This document shows, in pieces, positions 7,723 through 17,616 of a DNA stretch of 49,009 nt. This DNA is from Planctomycetota bacterium (GTDB taxonomy: Bacteria; Planctomycetota; Planctomycetia; Pirellulales; Pirellulaceae), in contig CAUJKL010000808.1 in the NCBI GenBank assembly GCA_963204995.1, positions 1 through 49,009 on the forward strand, given 5' to 3'. The notes under the pieces were generated by a model. That model ran no database searches, had not been told where the DNA came from, and saw only the letters and a list, made by a program, of their open reading frames with translations. Both the position numbers and the translations under genes were made by a program. How positions within the stretch are numbered: the first letter of the stretch is position 1; every line of letters starts with the position of its first letter.

Positions 7723-7742
7723 GGCTGGGTCGCGACCCAGCC
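7723..7742. repeat. Perfect 20-bp palindrome
   Basis: GGCTGGGTCGCGACCCAGCC, 23 bp upstream of the dehydrogenase fragment. It is self-complementary without a loop. It may be a REP-like unit or a protein-binding site; only one copy is seen in this window. Confidence 0.75.
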
Positions 7743-8320
7743 CACAAAGCCTGACGCGAATTCATCGCGTTAAGTGTTTGTCATGCACGGTCGATCGTCA
7801 AGAAGATGGCCGCGTCAACCGTGCCGAGGATCATCGCCACTGTTTCAACCGCACCCCATTCGTTTCGTTTTGCCAACCATAGCGCTTGGCGAATTCGAAT
7901 GGCGCGCGGGTCTGCGGGCCGCTGACGGCCTGAACGACGAAGGCAAGTCGTTGCGGAGCGAACCGTCAGAGGCCAACAGAATGGCGACCCCAGGTTCGCC
8001 GTCTGTGGCGATTGAATTGATGTAGTTTCTTTCTGGTCCACTGCTCCGTCGTGACGAATCGGAGACAGAGTGTCGACGACAGCGCGTTTTCAGGCGGAGT
8101 CTGGGAACGAGTAGAAGCTGGATGTCCTTGGCAGCACCGGCAGCAATGGGATTACGAAACAGAACATGCTGCACCACATCACACCGTTCGCCTGGAACGA
8201 CAATCTGACTGCTGAGCTTGAAGTACTTGAAGTGATCGCGGATGATGGTGTGAGCGCGATGAGATGCTTGTCACCATCGATTGGCAAGCGGACTCAGGCC
8301 ATTCCAAAGAAGACGATTCC
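7743..8320. other. Spacer upstream of the kinase; possible gene remnant
   Basis: No complete gene is supported. On the minus strand, about 8110-8260, a frame without a start codon reads like coding sequence (HTIIRDHFKYFKLSSQIVVP, then QHVLFRNPIAAGAAKDIQLLL) and degrades into Arg/Ser-rich sequence downstream. This could be a decayed gene fragment; the family is not recognised. The other frames here look random. Confidence 0.35.
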
Positions 8321-11300
8321 ATGCTCGTTACGGTTCGATGCCCACAATCGGAGTGTCGCAAGACGTTCGAGATCGACGAAGCGAACCTCGGTCGCCGCGC
8401 GCGGTGCAGGAGTTGCGGGTCTCGTTTTATCCTGACGGGCGACGACAACACGAATGGCGACGCTCCGCAGACTGTTGATGGTACAGCAGGTGCGAACGAA
8501 GAGAGCCGCGATCGAAATCTGCAAGGCGACATTCCGGCGCAGATGGGGCGTTTCACGATCCGAAGACGTTTGGGCGTCGGTGCCTTCGGAACGGTCTACC
8601 AGGCGTTTGATCCTGTCCTGAATCGCGAGGTCGCCATCAAGGTTCCGCGGACTTCGACTTTGCAGGATGAACGTGCCCGAACGCGTTTTCTTCGCGAGCC
8701 CAAGGCAGCCGCCCAGTTGCGCCATCCCAACATCGTGCCGGTCTTTGATGCGGGCGACGACGGGGAGCATTACTACATCGCTTCTGCGTACATCCAAGGC
8801 ACGACCCTTGAAGAGCTCGTTGAGTCGGGCGAGATCGACTTGCGTGTTGCCGCCGAGATCGTTCTCGCTCTTGCCGAGGCACTGCAATACGCGCATCGTT
8901 TGGGCATCGTCCACCGCGATGTGAAGCCAGCCAACGTGATGATTGACGAAAAAGGTCAGCCCCTGCTGATGGACTTCGGTTTGGCTCACATCGCGGAGTC
9001 GGAGGAGAAGCTGACGCAAGATGGAACGGTGATGGGCACTCCAGCCTACATGTCACCCGAGCAAGCGGATCGCTCGTGCGGAGAAGTTGGAGCGGCGAGT
9101 GACCAATACAGCTTGGGGGTGACCCTCTACGAGATGCTCTGCGGTGAGCGTCCGTTTAGTGGCCCACCATCAGTTGTCATTCATAACACGATCAACTTGT
9201 CACCTGATTCGCCGAGAACAAGGAACGCTCGTGTTCCGAGAGACTTGGAGACTATCTGTTTGAAGACACTGGCCAAACGGCCGGAGGACCGTTTCATCGA
9301 CTGTTCTGAATTGGCCGACGAACTACGACGCTGGCTCTCGGGCGAACCAATACGGACTCGGCGGCGGAGTTCCGCAGAGAAATTGGTTCAGTGGACGCGG
9401 CGCAATCCGACCGTCGCGAGTTTAAGTCTGGCGTTTGTCCTCATTACTTTCATCTTCATGTCCGTGCTTTGGTCACAGTGGCGTGTCTCCGAACAGAAGC
9501 GACAAGAGCTTGAGCGAGCAGGCGGCACGATCCAGGCACACGAGCAACGAATCGCAGATCAACGCCGCCAAATCGCCTCCACTGATAATGAAGTCAAAAA
9601 ACGCCTCGCCGAAGCGGAGCAATTGCGGAATGAGGCGAATAGCACGCAGGATGAACTCAAAAAGCTGCAAGGTGGCGTCAAAACACTTCAGGACGAACTG
9701 GATCGACAGCGAGCTGCGCAGGCGGCCGAAATAAAGAGGCTCGAAACCGACGCACAGGTGCGAGTAGAGACGCTCAAGAGTAGAACTTCTGCGATTGAAA
9801 ACACACTAGCCGTGAAAGAGTATTTCGAGCTGATCGTGGAGGCCGAGCAGCAAGTCTCCGTCGGCGACTTTGACGGCGCAAATGCGAAGCTGAACTCATG
9901 CCCGCCTGACTCACGCGGGTTCGAGTGGCATCACATCCAGCAGATCATCGACCGCAGAGCGCGATCCGTTTCAGAGAATGGCTGGCTCGGCTTGGCTTAT
10001 CGTCGCGACGGGAGAATCGTCGTCGTGCAGAATGATGGGAAACTGCTGCTTTGGGAACCGCTTAGCGACATGCGGACGCCGATTGCTGATATGCAGATGG
10101 GAGTGGAAGCCCATGACTTCACACCAGGGGGTGAGTTTGTCGCCGCAGTTAGCAACGGCATGAATCGGGCGAAGCCGCAACTGCCAGCCACATTGAAAGT
10201 AGTCGATACGGTGACAGGGAAACTCGTGTATGAGCGTGTGCTTGGCAAACAAGAAGCAAACAGCGGTCCATTTTTTGTCAGGCTTGCGATCAGTCCCAGC
10301 GGCAAATTTGTGTGGTTCGGTGCTCCAAACACTGACAAAGCTGAAAAGGTCGCGACGCTGCTTGTCGAAGTGGCAACGGGGAAACAATTGACCGTTCCTA
10401 CCAATCTTGCATTCACATTCTTGGACGACGAGACGTTGCTTCAAACAAGTTCGCGAGGCACCATAGCAAAGAACTTCCTTTCGGGCAAGGAGAAACGATT
10501 CCCACTTGGCGTAACGCGAATTGGGAATCAAATCTGGGAAGGCAAGACCAAGCTACTATCCCGGGAACTTGAAGAGATCCGATTTGATGGACCCATACCC
10601 GCTTCCGTGCTGGGACTTTGGTTCGCTAGTTCGCCCTCTGGCGATTTTGTGGCGTCGCCGGGCGATGGGGAGATCTTAATCTGGAAGACTGGCGAGTACG
10701 ACGCTCCGGTAAAATCGTTGAAGTTGAACTATTGGCAAAGTCCCCAAACAACCGGTTTCATCCTCGGGCCTGGCGGATCATCTGCGATCGTTCTCCGCAG
10801 GCCTTCGGCGGGCGGGCATTCGGCGGCTGGCAATTCCTATGGTCGAATACTCTCAACGCTATCTGTTACTCACCTGCCGGACCTAGATCACTGGAACGGT
10901 CGATTGCTGTACGAAACGGATGCGGAGAATCTCGTCGTGGCAATAAGTGAATCGGGTAAACGGATAATCACACGTTCAACGAGAAAGCTGGGTTCGTGTG
11001 CGATTCGCGATCTCACGAAAAGGGGAACGGCAACCTTCGGCTTCGAGTTGGCCAAGGGTCCGTCTGCTCGAAAAATTGCGATCTCCGACGAGGGCGAGAT
11101 GATTGCCGCTGATCGGCGGAACGAACGGCTGAACGATGGGGTGAGTCTCGGCCGTTCCGTCCCGTACGAAATCAGAGCGTGTCCCGACCATGTTCTGGCT
11201 AACATAACCCTTCGAGGGCCCATTGAATGGTGCAAGTTCAGCCCGAACGGAAAGTATTTTGCTGCATGCGATGGGTTGAACTCAACTCTGTGGGACATTG

Positions 11301-11758
11301 CCAGTGGAGACGAAGTCAAGCTTCCAGTTCGTGATGCAGTAGCGATGGCTTTTACGAAAGACGGATCTCGGCTGGTGACGGTTAGAAAACGCGATTCGAA
11401 ACGCAGTCAGCTGCAAGTATGGGACATAAAATCGGCGACCGCTATTTTGGAATTCTCTTTCGGAGGCTGGGCCAACTCGCTGGCAATTACATCTGACGAT
11501 GACAAACTGTTGGTTGGTGTGAGTGAGCTTCCCACGAGCACAACCGCAACGGAGATTATGGTTTGCCACCTCGAAAACCTGCGCTCGAACCTAATCCTGA
11601 AGACAGAGGCTCAGTTTTTTGATCTGGCCGCAACGAAGGACCATATTCTCTTGGCTACCCCGAGGTGCATCCACGTGATAGGCGATCCAAGCAAAAACCC
11701 ATTCGAGGACGTTGCGCCGTCGAAAACGGAGCCTGAAGCAGCAGGTGTCGGACTGTAA
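8321..11758 (+). CDS. Ser/Thr protein kinase: zinc ribbon, kinase, TM, coiled coil, WD40-like repeats
   Basis: 1145 residues from the ATG at 8321, chosen because the MJ0042-type zinc ribbon (VRCPQSEC at 5-12, CRSCGSRF at 29-36) then starts the protein; an upstream start at 8264 would add 19 residues. The Hanks-type kinase domain (about 77-345) is complete: P-loop GVGAFGTV at 85-92, VAIK with Lys107, HRDVKPAN with Asp200, DFG at 218-220, and GTPAYMSPEQ. A hydrophobic helix (about 365-384) is followed by a long charged coiled coil (about 388-500). The remaining 600 residues are beta-propeller-like with repeated strand units ending in W-D/W-K (VWDIKSAT, LWDIASG, IWKTG). This is a common planctomycete receptor-kinase plan: cytoplasmic kinase, single membrane span, external propeller. 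The target is unknown. It converges on the FHA kinase with 39 bp between stops. Confidence 0.93.
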   Translation: MLVTVRCPQSECRKTFEIDEANLGRRARCRSCGSRFILTGDDNTNGDAPQTVDGTAGANEESRDRNLQGDIPAQMGRFTIRRRLGVGAFGTVYQAFDPVLNREVAIKVPRTSTLQDERARTRFLREPKAAAQLRHPNIVPVFDAGDDGEHYYIASAYIQGTTLEELVESGEIDLRVAAEIVLALAEALQYAHRLGIVHRDVKPANVMIDEKGQPLLMDFGLAHIAESEEKLTQDGTVMGTPAYMSPEQADRSCGEVGAASDQYSLGVTLYEMLCGERPFSGPPSVVIHNTINLSPDSPRTRNARVPRDLETICLKTLAKRPEDRFIDCSELADELRRWLSGEPIRTRRRSSAEKLVQWTRRNPTVASLSLAFVLITFIFMSVLWSQWRVSEQKRQELERAGGTIQAHEQRIADQRRQIASTDNEVKKRLAEAEQLRNEANSTQDELKKLQGGVKTLQDELDRQRAAQAAEIKRLETDAQVRVETLKSRTSAIENTLAVKEYFELIVEAEQQVSVGDFDGANAKLNSCPPDSRGFEWHHIQQIIDRRARSVSENGWLGLAYRRDGRIVVVQNDGKLLLWEPLSDMRTPIADMQMGVEAHDFTPGGEFVAAVSNGMNRAKPQLPATLKVVDTVTGKLVYERVLGKQEANSGPFFVRLAISPSGKFVWFGAPNTDKAEKVATLLVEVATGKQLTVPTNLAFTFLDDETLLQTSSRGTIAKNFLSGKEKRFPLGVTRIGNQIWEGKTKLLSRELEEIRFDGPIPASVLGLWFASSPSGDFVASPGDGEILIWKTGEYDAPVKSLKLNYWQSPQTTGFILGPGGSSAIVLRRPSAGGHSAAGNSYGRILSTLSVTHLPDLDHWNGRLLYETDAENLVVAISESGKRIITRSTRKLGSCAIRDLTKRGTATFGFELAKGPSARKIAISDEGEMIAADRRNERLNDGVSLGRSVPYEIRACPDHVLANITLRGPIEWCKFSPNGKYFAACDGLNSTLWDIASGDEVKLPVRDAVAMAFTKDGSRLVTVRKRDSKRSQLQVWDIKSATAILEFSFGGWANSLAITSDDDKLLVGVSELPTSTTATEIMVCHLENLRSNLILKTEAQFFDLAATKDHILLATPRCIHVIGDPSKNPFEDVAPSKTEPEAAGVGL

Positions 11759-11797
11759 ATCTATCCAACTGCTTATCGGCGAGCGGCGCATCGCAAC

Positions 11798-13078
11798 TCA
11801 CTTGCCGGAATTGGCGAACTGCCGCAGAACCCTGCCAAACGCGGCAACATCCGCGTATCGGTTGTGCGCGTCTTTGGCTAGAGCCATGTGGATCGCTTTG
11901 GCCAACTGGTGCGGAATGTCGTTGCGACGTTTGCAAATGTCGACCGGGGCCTTCAGTAAGACCATCGAAAACCGCTCCTGGTCGGGTACTCCGTCAAAAT
12001 CGAAGATGTACTTTGCTGTCAGCAATCGGTACAAAGTCGCGGCTGCGGCATACTGATCCGCTGGCGGCTTGGCACCCCGAAAGTTTGTTATTTGTTCGGG
12101 TGCCATGAACGGAACGGTGCCTCCCACGTCGTCCAGCATCGTCAGACCACTCATCTTCGTTGATCGATAGATGCGTCCCAAACCGAAGTCAGCGAGTTGG
12201 CAAATCTCCCGCCCCTCGGCCCAGGAAACGAGCAAGTTCGAAGGTTTCACATCACGATGTACATAGCCCTTCGAATGGGCGTACTGAAGCCCGTCGATTG
12301 CCTGACACACCAAGTCAACCGCTCGTCGAATCGGCAACGGCCCTTCGCGTTTGAGCAGGCTGGAGGCGTCCATCCCGCGAACGTAGTCCATCGTAAAGAA
12401 CAGCAGTTCACCGGCGCTCCCCATGTCGTGAAATGCAACGATGTTCGGATGCTGGAGGTTCTGCAGGATCGAGGCTTCGCGTAGGAACCTCTCCACTTCG
12501 CGTTCGGAGCCCTGAACGATCGGACGGATTGTCTTGATCGCGACTTCCTGTTGATCGGAAGTACGTATCGCGAGATAGACCTCTCCCATCCCGCCTTGAC
12601 CGAGCTTCTTCAATATCCGGTAACCATCAATGACCAGCGGCTTAGACGTTTTGGCAGGCGTCACAACAGAGTTAGTTGCCTTCTCGCCTCCCGATAGTTG
12701 CGGCACCTCGGGGAAGCTCCCGGTCATCGCAATGTCAGGAGTGACCGGTGACTCTTCGTTTTCGTGAATGAACTTGACCTCAAAGATCGTGTTGCCGCCT
12801 TTGATTTTGTCACCGTCATGGAGATCGGCTACCTGCACCTTGTGGTCGTTGACGAGCGTGCCGTTACGACTCCCAAGGTCAACCACGCGGCACATCGGTG
12901 GATTGACCTCGATGAGGAAATGCACTCGAGAAAAATACCTGTCCTTTTGGCTAAGTCGCAAATGCGCACGATCCGACCGCCCAACAATAAAGCTGTCATG
13001 AGCATCGAAGGTGAACCTCGTGCCTTGGTGCGGTCCGGCGATGACCGAAAGAACGACCTGCATGCCAAACACTCCCAT
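11798..13078 (-). CDS. FHA domain Ser/Thr protein kinase
   Basis: 426 residues. An FHA domain occupies about 6-105 (GRSD, FSRVHFLIEV, GSRNGTLVND). After a Ser/Thr/Pro-rich linker a Hanks-type kinase domain runs from about 150 to the end: GQGGMGEVYLA P-loop, VAIKTI Lys, HRDVKPSN catalytic Asp, ADFGLG, and GTVPFMAPEQ. No membrane segment or extracellular domain is present, so it is a soluble kinase with a phosphothreonine reader. FHA-kinase fusions often bind their own or a partner kinase's phosphosites. A second ATG at 13063 has its own GGGAG at 8-nt spacing, so the start may be 5 residues later. It is convergent with the large kinase gene. Confidence 0.93.
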   Translation of the reverse strand: MGVFGMQVVLSVIAGPHQGTRFTFDAHDSFIVGRSDRAHLRLSQKDRYFSRVHFLIEVNPPMCRVVDLGSRNGTLVNDHKVQVADLHDGDKIKGGNTIFEVKFIHENEESPVTPDIAMTGSFPEVPQLSGGEKATNSVVTPAKTSKPLVIDGYRILKKLGQGGMGEVYLAIRTSDQQEVAIKTIRPIVQGSEREVERFLREASILQNLQHPNIVAFHDMGSAGELLFFTMDYVRGMDASSLLKREGPLPIRRAVDLVCQAIDGLQYAHSKGYVHRDVKPSNLLVSWAEGREICQLADFGLGRIYRSTKMSGLTMLDDVGGTVPFMAPEQITNFRGAKPPADQYAAAATLYRLLTAKYIFDFDGVPDQERFSMVLLKAPVDICKRRNDIPHQLAKAIHMALAKDAHNRYADVAAFGRVLRQFANSGK

Positions 13079-13520
13079 TTCCGCATTCCCTTTCGCTGAA
13101 CGGTAGCGAAGTTAAGATTCAACCACGGGACGTCGAGTGAAACAAGCTGTCACCACACGTCGCCGTCAATATCGCCGAGAGGCTGTGAATTAATTGACCT
13201 GGCGTCGTGTATTTGGTGAGCGGCACGGCTCTAGCCGTCGGTTCTTGCTGGATTAGCTCACGTTTGAAGGGACGGTGGCTAGCGCCAAAACCGCTCACAT
13301 CAATTTCTTCACAGCCTCGGACGCGACAACCGTGTCGAAATTGTATGGACTTCGTACGGCGGGAGATGGTGTGGCGGGGCCACCGGAATACGGAAGTACG
13401 ATGACAAAATGCATGCCGACCCGGTATGAACCGTGATGCGTCACGGAAGCGAGTGATCTGTGATCGCGCCACAGTGGGCGTGACGCAACTTGCACAATAG
13501 AGTCGCGTCAATCGAACCTG
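13079..13520. other. Intergenic space with inverted repeats
   Basis: No convincing gene in about 440 bp; the 130-codon minus-strand frame has no family features. Besides the element at 13216-13298, GCGTCACG (13439-13446) and CGTGACGC (13480-13487) form 8-bp arms around 33 nt, just downstream of the glnS stop on the minus strand. This could act in glnS transcript ending. Confidence 0.45.
13216..13298. repeat. REP-like element with terminal inverted arms
   Basis: GTGAGCGG at 13216-13223 and CCGCTCAC at 13291-13298 are exact inverted ends. Inside, ACGGCT-CT-AGCCGT forms a small palindrome near the left end, and ACGGTGGCTAGCGCC near the right end is a related sequence. The layout is that of a short bipartite palindromic element. 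Only one copy is in the window. Confidence 0.55.
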
Positions 13521-15239
13521 CTACTTAACTTTGGCCCAAGTGTCGCGGAGCGAGACGGCTCGATTGAAGACCAGCTTGCCTGGCCGCGAATCCTTGTCCA
13601 AGCAAAAATAACCGGTTCGCTCGAACTGATAGCCGACACCAATATTCGCTTCGGCGAGACTAGGCTCCAGCTTGCAATCCGCCAGCGTTTCCAAAGAGTT
13701 CGGATTCAAGTTGCTTCGCCAGTCTGCGTCGCCGTCGACGTCATCGGGATCTTCTTTGGCGAACAGGTGATCGTACAGCCGCACTTCAGCGTTGGCGGCA
13801 TGCTCGACCGAGACCCAATGAATCGTTCCTTTGACCTTGCGGCCATCCGGCGCGTTACCGCCTTTGGTTTCGGGGTCGTAGGTACAGCGCAGTTCAACGA
13901 CTTCGCCCGCGTCGTCTTTGATCACTTCGGTACACTTGATGAAGTAAGCGTATCGCAGTCGCACTTCACGCCCAATACTTAAGCGGAAAAACTTCTTTGG
14001 AGCGTCGTCCATATAGTCGTCACGTTCGATGTAGATCTCGCGGCTAAAGGGCACCTTGCGTGTGCCAGCCGATTCGTCTTGCGGGTTGTTGATCGCTTCC
14101 AGTTCCTCGACTTGTCCCTCTGGATAGTTTTCAATCACCACTTTCAATGGTCGCAGCACGGCCATCACTCGCGTGGCTCGTTCGTTCAAGTCCTCGCGAA
14201 GTGCGTTCTCGAGTTGCACGATGTCGGTCACGCCATCGAACTTCGTCACACCCACTCGCCGACAGAACTCGCGCACCGCTTCGGGCGTGTAGCCGCGGCG
14301 ACGCAAGCCGCTGATGGTTGGCATCCGTGGATCGTCCCAGCCGTTGACGTGCCGTTCCTTGACTAGTTCGAGCAACCGTCGCTTGCTCATCATCGTGTAC
14401 GTGAGGTTCAACCGCGAGAATTCGATCTGTTGCGGATGATGAATTCCCAACTCCTTGCAGAACCAATCGTAGAGCGGTCGGTGGTTCTCAAACTCCAACG
14501 TACATATCGAGTGTGTGATTCCTTCGAGCGAATCCGATTGCCCGTGTGCGTAGTCGTACATCGGATAGATACACCACTTGTCGCCGGTACGATGATGGTG
14601 AGCCTTCAAGATGCGATACATCACGGGATCGCGTAGATTCACGTTGGAACTCGACATGTCGATCTTCGCGCGCAGCGTATGACTGCCGTCCGGAAGCTTG
14701 CCACTTCGCATTCGCTCGAACAATTCGAGGTTCTCTGCAACCGTGCGATTTCGATAAGGGCTGTCCTTGCCGGGTTCGGTCAGCGTACCGCGATATTCGC
14801 GAATCTGTTCGCCGTCCAGATCGCAGACGTACGCCTTGCCGCCCTTGATCAATTGCACGGCCCAGTCGTGCAGTTGGTCAAAATAATCCGACGCAAAGAA
14901 CTCGCGGTCTTCCCAATCAAAGCCCAGCCACCGCACATCGGCCTTGATCGAATCGACGTATTCCTGTTCTTCCTTCTCCGGATTCGTGTCGTCAAATCGG
15001 AGGTTGCACTTGCCGCCGTACTTTTCGGCCAGCCCAAAGTTCAAGCAGATGCTCTTCGCGTGGCCAATGTGCAGGTAGCCGTTCGGCTCAGGCGGGAACC
15101 TCGTGTGGACGCGACCGACCCACTTCCCGGACTTCATGTCTTCATCGATGATCTGCTCGATGAAGTTGAGCGAGCGTTTCTCTTCTCGCGACTCGCCGGC
15201 CGTTGTTTCGTCGATACTGTTGGGAGGGGCGGTGTTCAT
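13521..15239 (-). CDS. glnS: Glutaminyl-tRNA synthetase
   Basis: Charges tRNA-Gln with glutamine in the cytoplasm. The 572-residue length fits bacterial GlnRS. Class I signatures are present: [16 protein letters not shown] (HIGH box, residues 49-64) and MMSKRR (KMSKS-like loop, 283-288). DDTNPEKE at 83-90 and the anticodon-binding beta-barrels in the C-terminal third ([31 protein letters not shown]) complete the fold. The ATG at 15239 gives a short polar N-terminus before the conserved [16 protein letters not shown]. Its presence means the organism can make Gln-tRNA directly rather than relying only on GatCAB. It is a single-gene unit, divergent from the DUF3754 gene. Confidence 0.97.
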   Translation of the reverse strand: MNTAPPNSIDETTAGESREEKRSLNFIEQIIDEDMKSGKWVGRVHTRFPPEPNGYLHIGHAKSICLNFGLAEKYGGKCNLRFDDTNPEKEEQEYVDSIKADVRWLGFDWEDREFFASDYFDQLHDWAVQLIKGGKAYVCDLDGEQIREYRGTLTEPGKDSPYRNRTVAENLELFERMRSGKLPDGSHTLRAKIDMSSSNVNLRDPVMYRILKAHHHRTGDKWCIYPMYDYAHGQSDSLEGITHSICTLEFENHRPLYDWFCKELGIHHPQQIEFSRLNLTYTMMSKRRLLELVKERHVNGWDDPRMPTISGLRRRGYTPEAVREFCRRVGVTKFDGVTDIVQLENALREDLNERATRVMAVLRPLKVVIENYPEGQVEELEAINNPQDESAGTRKVPFSREIYIERDDYMDDAPKKFFRLSIGREVRLRYAYFIKCTEVIKDDAGEVVELRCTYDPETKGGNAPDGRKVKGTIHWVSVEHAANAEVRLYDHLFAKEDPDDVDGDADWRSNLNPNSLETLADCKLEPSLAEANIGVGYQFERTGYFCLDKDSRPGKLVFNRAVSLRDTWAKVK

Positions 15240-15370
15240 GTCAGTCCGTAGGTTCTAGGTTGTGATTCCGGGCTTTGTTAAGCTAGGGAGTTCCATCGTC
15301 GACGATTGTATCGCCGAACCCCGAAAAGGGAACACCGATTCCAGGGTAAGGTGCCTGGATCACAAGGCCT

Positions 15371-16753
15371 GTGGCCACGCGACGAATGCAGGTTGTCGCT
15401 CATTATCATGGCATGGTGCCTAACAACGGATTGATGTTCCAGCTAATGCCCGAAGACGATTCGATGGCGACTCCGGACGAAGATCGTGAAGAAACATTGT
15501 GCGACGATTGGTCGACGCAGCGTCAAAATCTGCGCCGGGCACGCGAGCAGTTCATTCCGATTCGACGTGCTCGGCTCGTGCATTTGCTCGCCGAGGACGA
15601 GAGCCTTTCGGCCGAGGAGCGAGGCTTGTTCTTGCGCTGGTGCGAACAGCTGGCGATCGTCATGCACGCGGAGTATCACAAGCGGCTTGACGAAATGAAG
15701 AACGATTACGATCGATTTGATCCCGACGTTGCAACCTGCGGCGAGCTGGAATGTTCGGTACAGGAGCGGAATGAGACGGCGACAAGCGTACTAGCGGGTC
15801 TCATGTCAGTGCTACAAAGTGCGAACTATCAGCGGCTGTCGCGCGATGCCATTGAAGCCGCAGTCGAGGCGACCAGCGATTGGGGTGTGAATCTGAATGT
15901 CGACTTCGAAGCGTTCGAACATCTCGAAGTGTTCTCAAGAGGCGACGTTATCTCGACGCGGTCGCGGCGTTATTGGTGGACGGGTTATCGACGCGAGACG
16001 GTTGACGTTCCCGTCTATGAGCGGCTGCTGGTCTTGTTTCAGCTGCGCGACAGCAAACAACCAGAGGGTGCCGTGGACCCGCGAGCCATCTATCTCAAGC
16101 TCTTCAAAAACATTCCCAAGCAAGACATCGACATGCTGCTGCCGTGTGGAAAATTCCAAATGTCGTGGCTCGATCACGGCAAAGTCATTGTGCCAACGAT
16201 GTCGGGGTTTCTATTGGCCGTTGCGAAGGGGTTCACGGCAGCGATTGGAGCTTTGATTCACGGCTTCTGGGGAGTGGTGGCGTTCTTGGGTTTCGTCGGC
16301 GGCACCGCTGGTTATGGCGTCAAGTCGTTTCTGGGTTATCTGCGCACCAAGGACAAGTATCAGCTCAATCTTACGCGGAATCTGTACTACCAAAATCTCG
16401 ACAACAACGCCGGTGTGTTGTTTCGCATCTTGGACGAAGCGGAAGAGCAGGAGTGCCGAGAAGCAATCCTAGCCTACGCTCTACTACGACGCGCAGGACA
16501 CGATGGTTGGACGGAAGCCGAACTCGACTGGGCGGCGGAATCGTTCCTCCAGAATGTCCTGGGTTTCGCGGTTGACTTTGAAGTGGCGGATGCATTGCGG
16601 AAGTTGGAGCGACTCGGTTGTGCCACGCCTGATGAGTTTGGCGCGTGGCGGGCGGCTTCTTTGAATGCCGCGTCCGCCCGACTTACGGAAGCGTTGCTTG
16701 CCTCACAGTCCTACAATTCCCGCCACATATCGCTCGAAGGTGACCAAGCGTAA
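15371..16753 (+). CDS. DUF3754 (TMEM143-like) membrane protein
   Basis: 460 residues if started at GTG 15371; ATG codons at 15386 and later are alternatives and no strong ribosome site decides. The central part carries DUF3754 hallmarks: VYERLLVLFQLR, IYLKLFKNIPKQDIDMLLP, KFQMSWLDHGKVIVPT, then two hydrophobic helices (about 277-320) separated by a short turn, then LTRNLYYQNLDNNAGVLFRILDEAEEQECREAILAYALL. The N-terminal 120 residues are charged and helical. The biochemical function of the family is unknown. It does not appear to be in an operon; the methyltransferase follows after about 257 bp. Confidence 0.85.
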   Translation: MATRRMQVVAHYHGMVPNNGLMFQLMPEDDSMATPDEDREETLCDDWSTQRQNLRRAREQFIPIRRARLVHLLAEDESLSAEERGLFLRWCEQLAIVMHAEYHKRLDEMKNDYDRFDPDVATCGELECSVQERNETATSVLAGLMSVLQSANYQRLSRDAIEAAVEATSDWGVNLNVDFEAFEHLEVFSRGDVISTRSRRYWWTGYRRETVDVPVYERLLVLFQLRDSKQPEGAVDPRAIYLKLFKNIPKQDIDMLLPCGKFQMSWLDHGKVIVPTMSGFLLAVAKGFTAAIGALIHGFWGVVAFLGFVGGTAGYGVKSFLGYLRTKDKYQLNLTRNLYYQNLDNNAGVLFRILDEAEEQECREAILAYALLRRAGHDGWTEAELDWAAESFLQNVLGFAVDFEVADALRKLERLGCATPDEFGAWRAASLNAASARLTEALLASQSYNSRHISLEGDQA

Positions 16754-17010
16754 GTATCTGACTCGCCCGCGTCGAACTCGGCGACCATTGCGTTTAGCTG
16801 GCGTTTGTGCAGTAGCTAGATTCAATACCCGAAAACGAGTCGTTCCGCTGAACCAATAAAGTTGCTAAATTCTCGTGGCCTGCTTGCGATTCTTCGTCGA
16901 TGACAATCGGTAGCTATTCAATAAGCGCAGTGACTATCGTGTGTCGCTCTGTTTTCCGAAGCGTCGCTTTTGGCCAGCACTGGATTACAAAATCGGGTCG
17001 TGAGTTCAAG

Positions 17011-17616
17011 ATGAGTAGACTTTTAGACCGCTTTTTGCGATGGATCGACGAAAGCCGCGCCGTTAATGTGGTGCATATTCTGAAGCCTCATATCGAGGGC
17101 ATTACACTCGACGTTGGTTGCTGGAACGGTGATGTGGCAAGCCGTTTGCAAGTTGGCGAGATCATCGGCATCGACGTGGCAGCTCCGCCCCAACCGCAGA
17201 TAGAAGTGCGGCTATTTGACGGTATCCATATCCCGTTCGAAGATCAACATTTTGATACGGTGTTGTGCTGCACCGCCTTGCATCATGCCCAGGATCAAGA
17301 TGGGTTGTTGGAGGAAATGAAGCGAGTGGGAAAACGAATTGTGATCTTGGAAGATGGCTTCAACAACCTGTTCGACAAACTTTCTGTCATCCTGCTGCAT
17401 GCCATTGGTTCACGATTGGCCGGATTGCCTTACCACGTGTCGGGCTTCCGGTCCGACAAGAACTGGCGGCAACTGTTTACGGACCACGAGTTGTCGATCA
17501 AGTCTGCGACGAACCACGGCGGTGTCCAGCCGCTCTGGTTGTTTCTTCGCCACCAATTGTATGTCCTGGAGGCGCGTGACGCAGATCGACCAACGCATCT
17601 GGGACGGGTGTCGTGA
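17011..17616 (+). CDS. Class I SAM-dependent methyltransferase
   Basis: 201 residues from the ATG at 17011; an upstream start at 16900 would add 37 unconserved residues. Motif I LDVGCWNGDVA is at residues 33-43, the acidic end of strand 2 is IIGIDV, and DTVLCCTALHHAQD matches the methyltransferase-11 post-motif region. The C-terminal half contains a hydrophobic stretch (FDKLSVILLHAIGSRLAGLP), suggesting membrane association or a lipid-type substrate. The stop overlaps the start of the next gene by 4 nt (GTGA), so the two are translationally coupled. A role in modifying a lipid or glycan is inferred from the neighbouring glycosyltransferases. Confidence 0.85.
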   Translation: MSRLLDRFLRWIDESRAVNVVHILKPHIEGITLDVGCWNGDVASRLQVGEIIGIDVAAPPQPQIEVRLFDGIHIPFEDQHFDTVLCCTALHHAQDQDGLLEEMKRVGKRIVILEDGFNNLFDKLSVILLHAIGSRLAGLPYHVSGFRSDKNWRQLFTDHELSIKSATNHGGVQPLWLFLRHQLYVLEARDADRPTHLGRVS

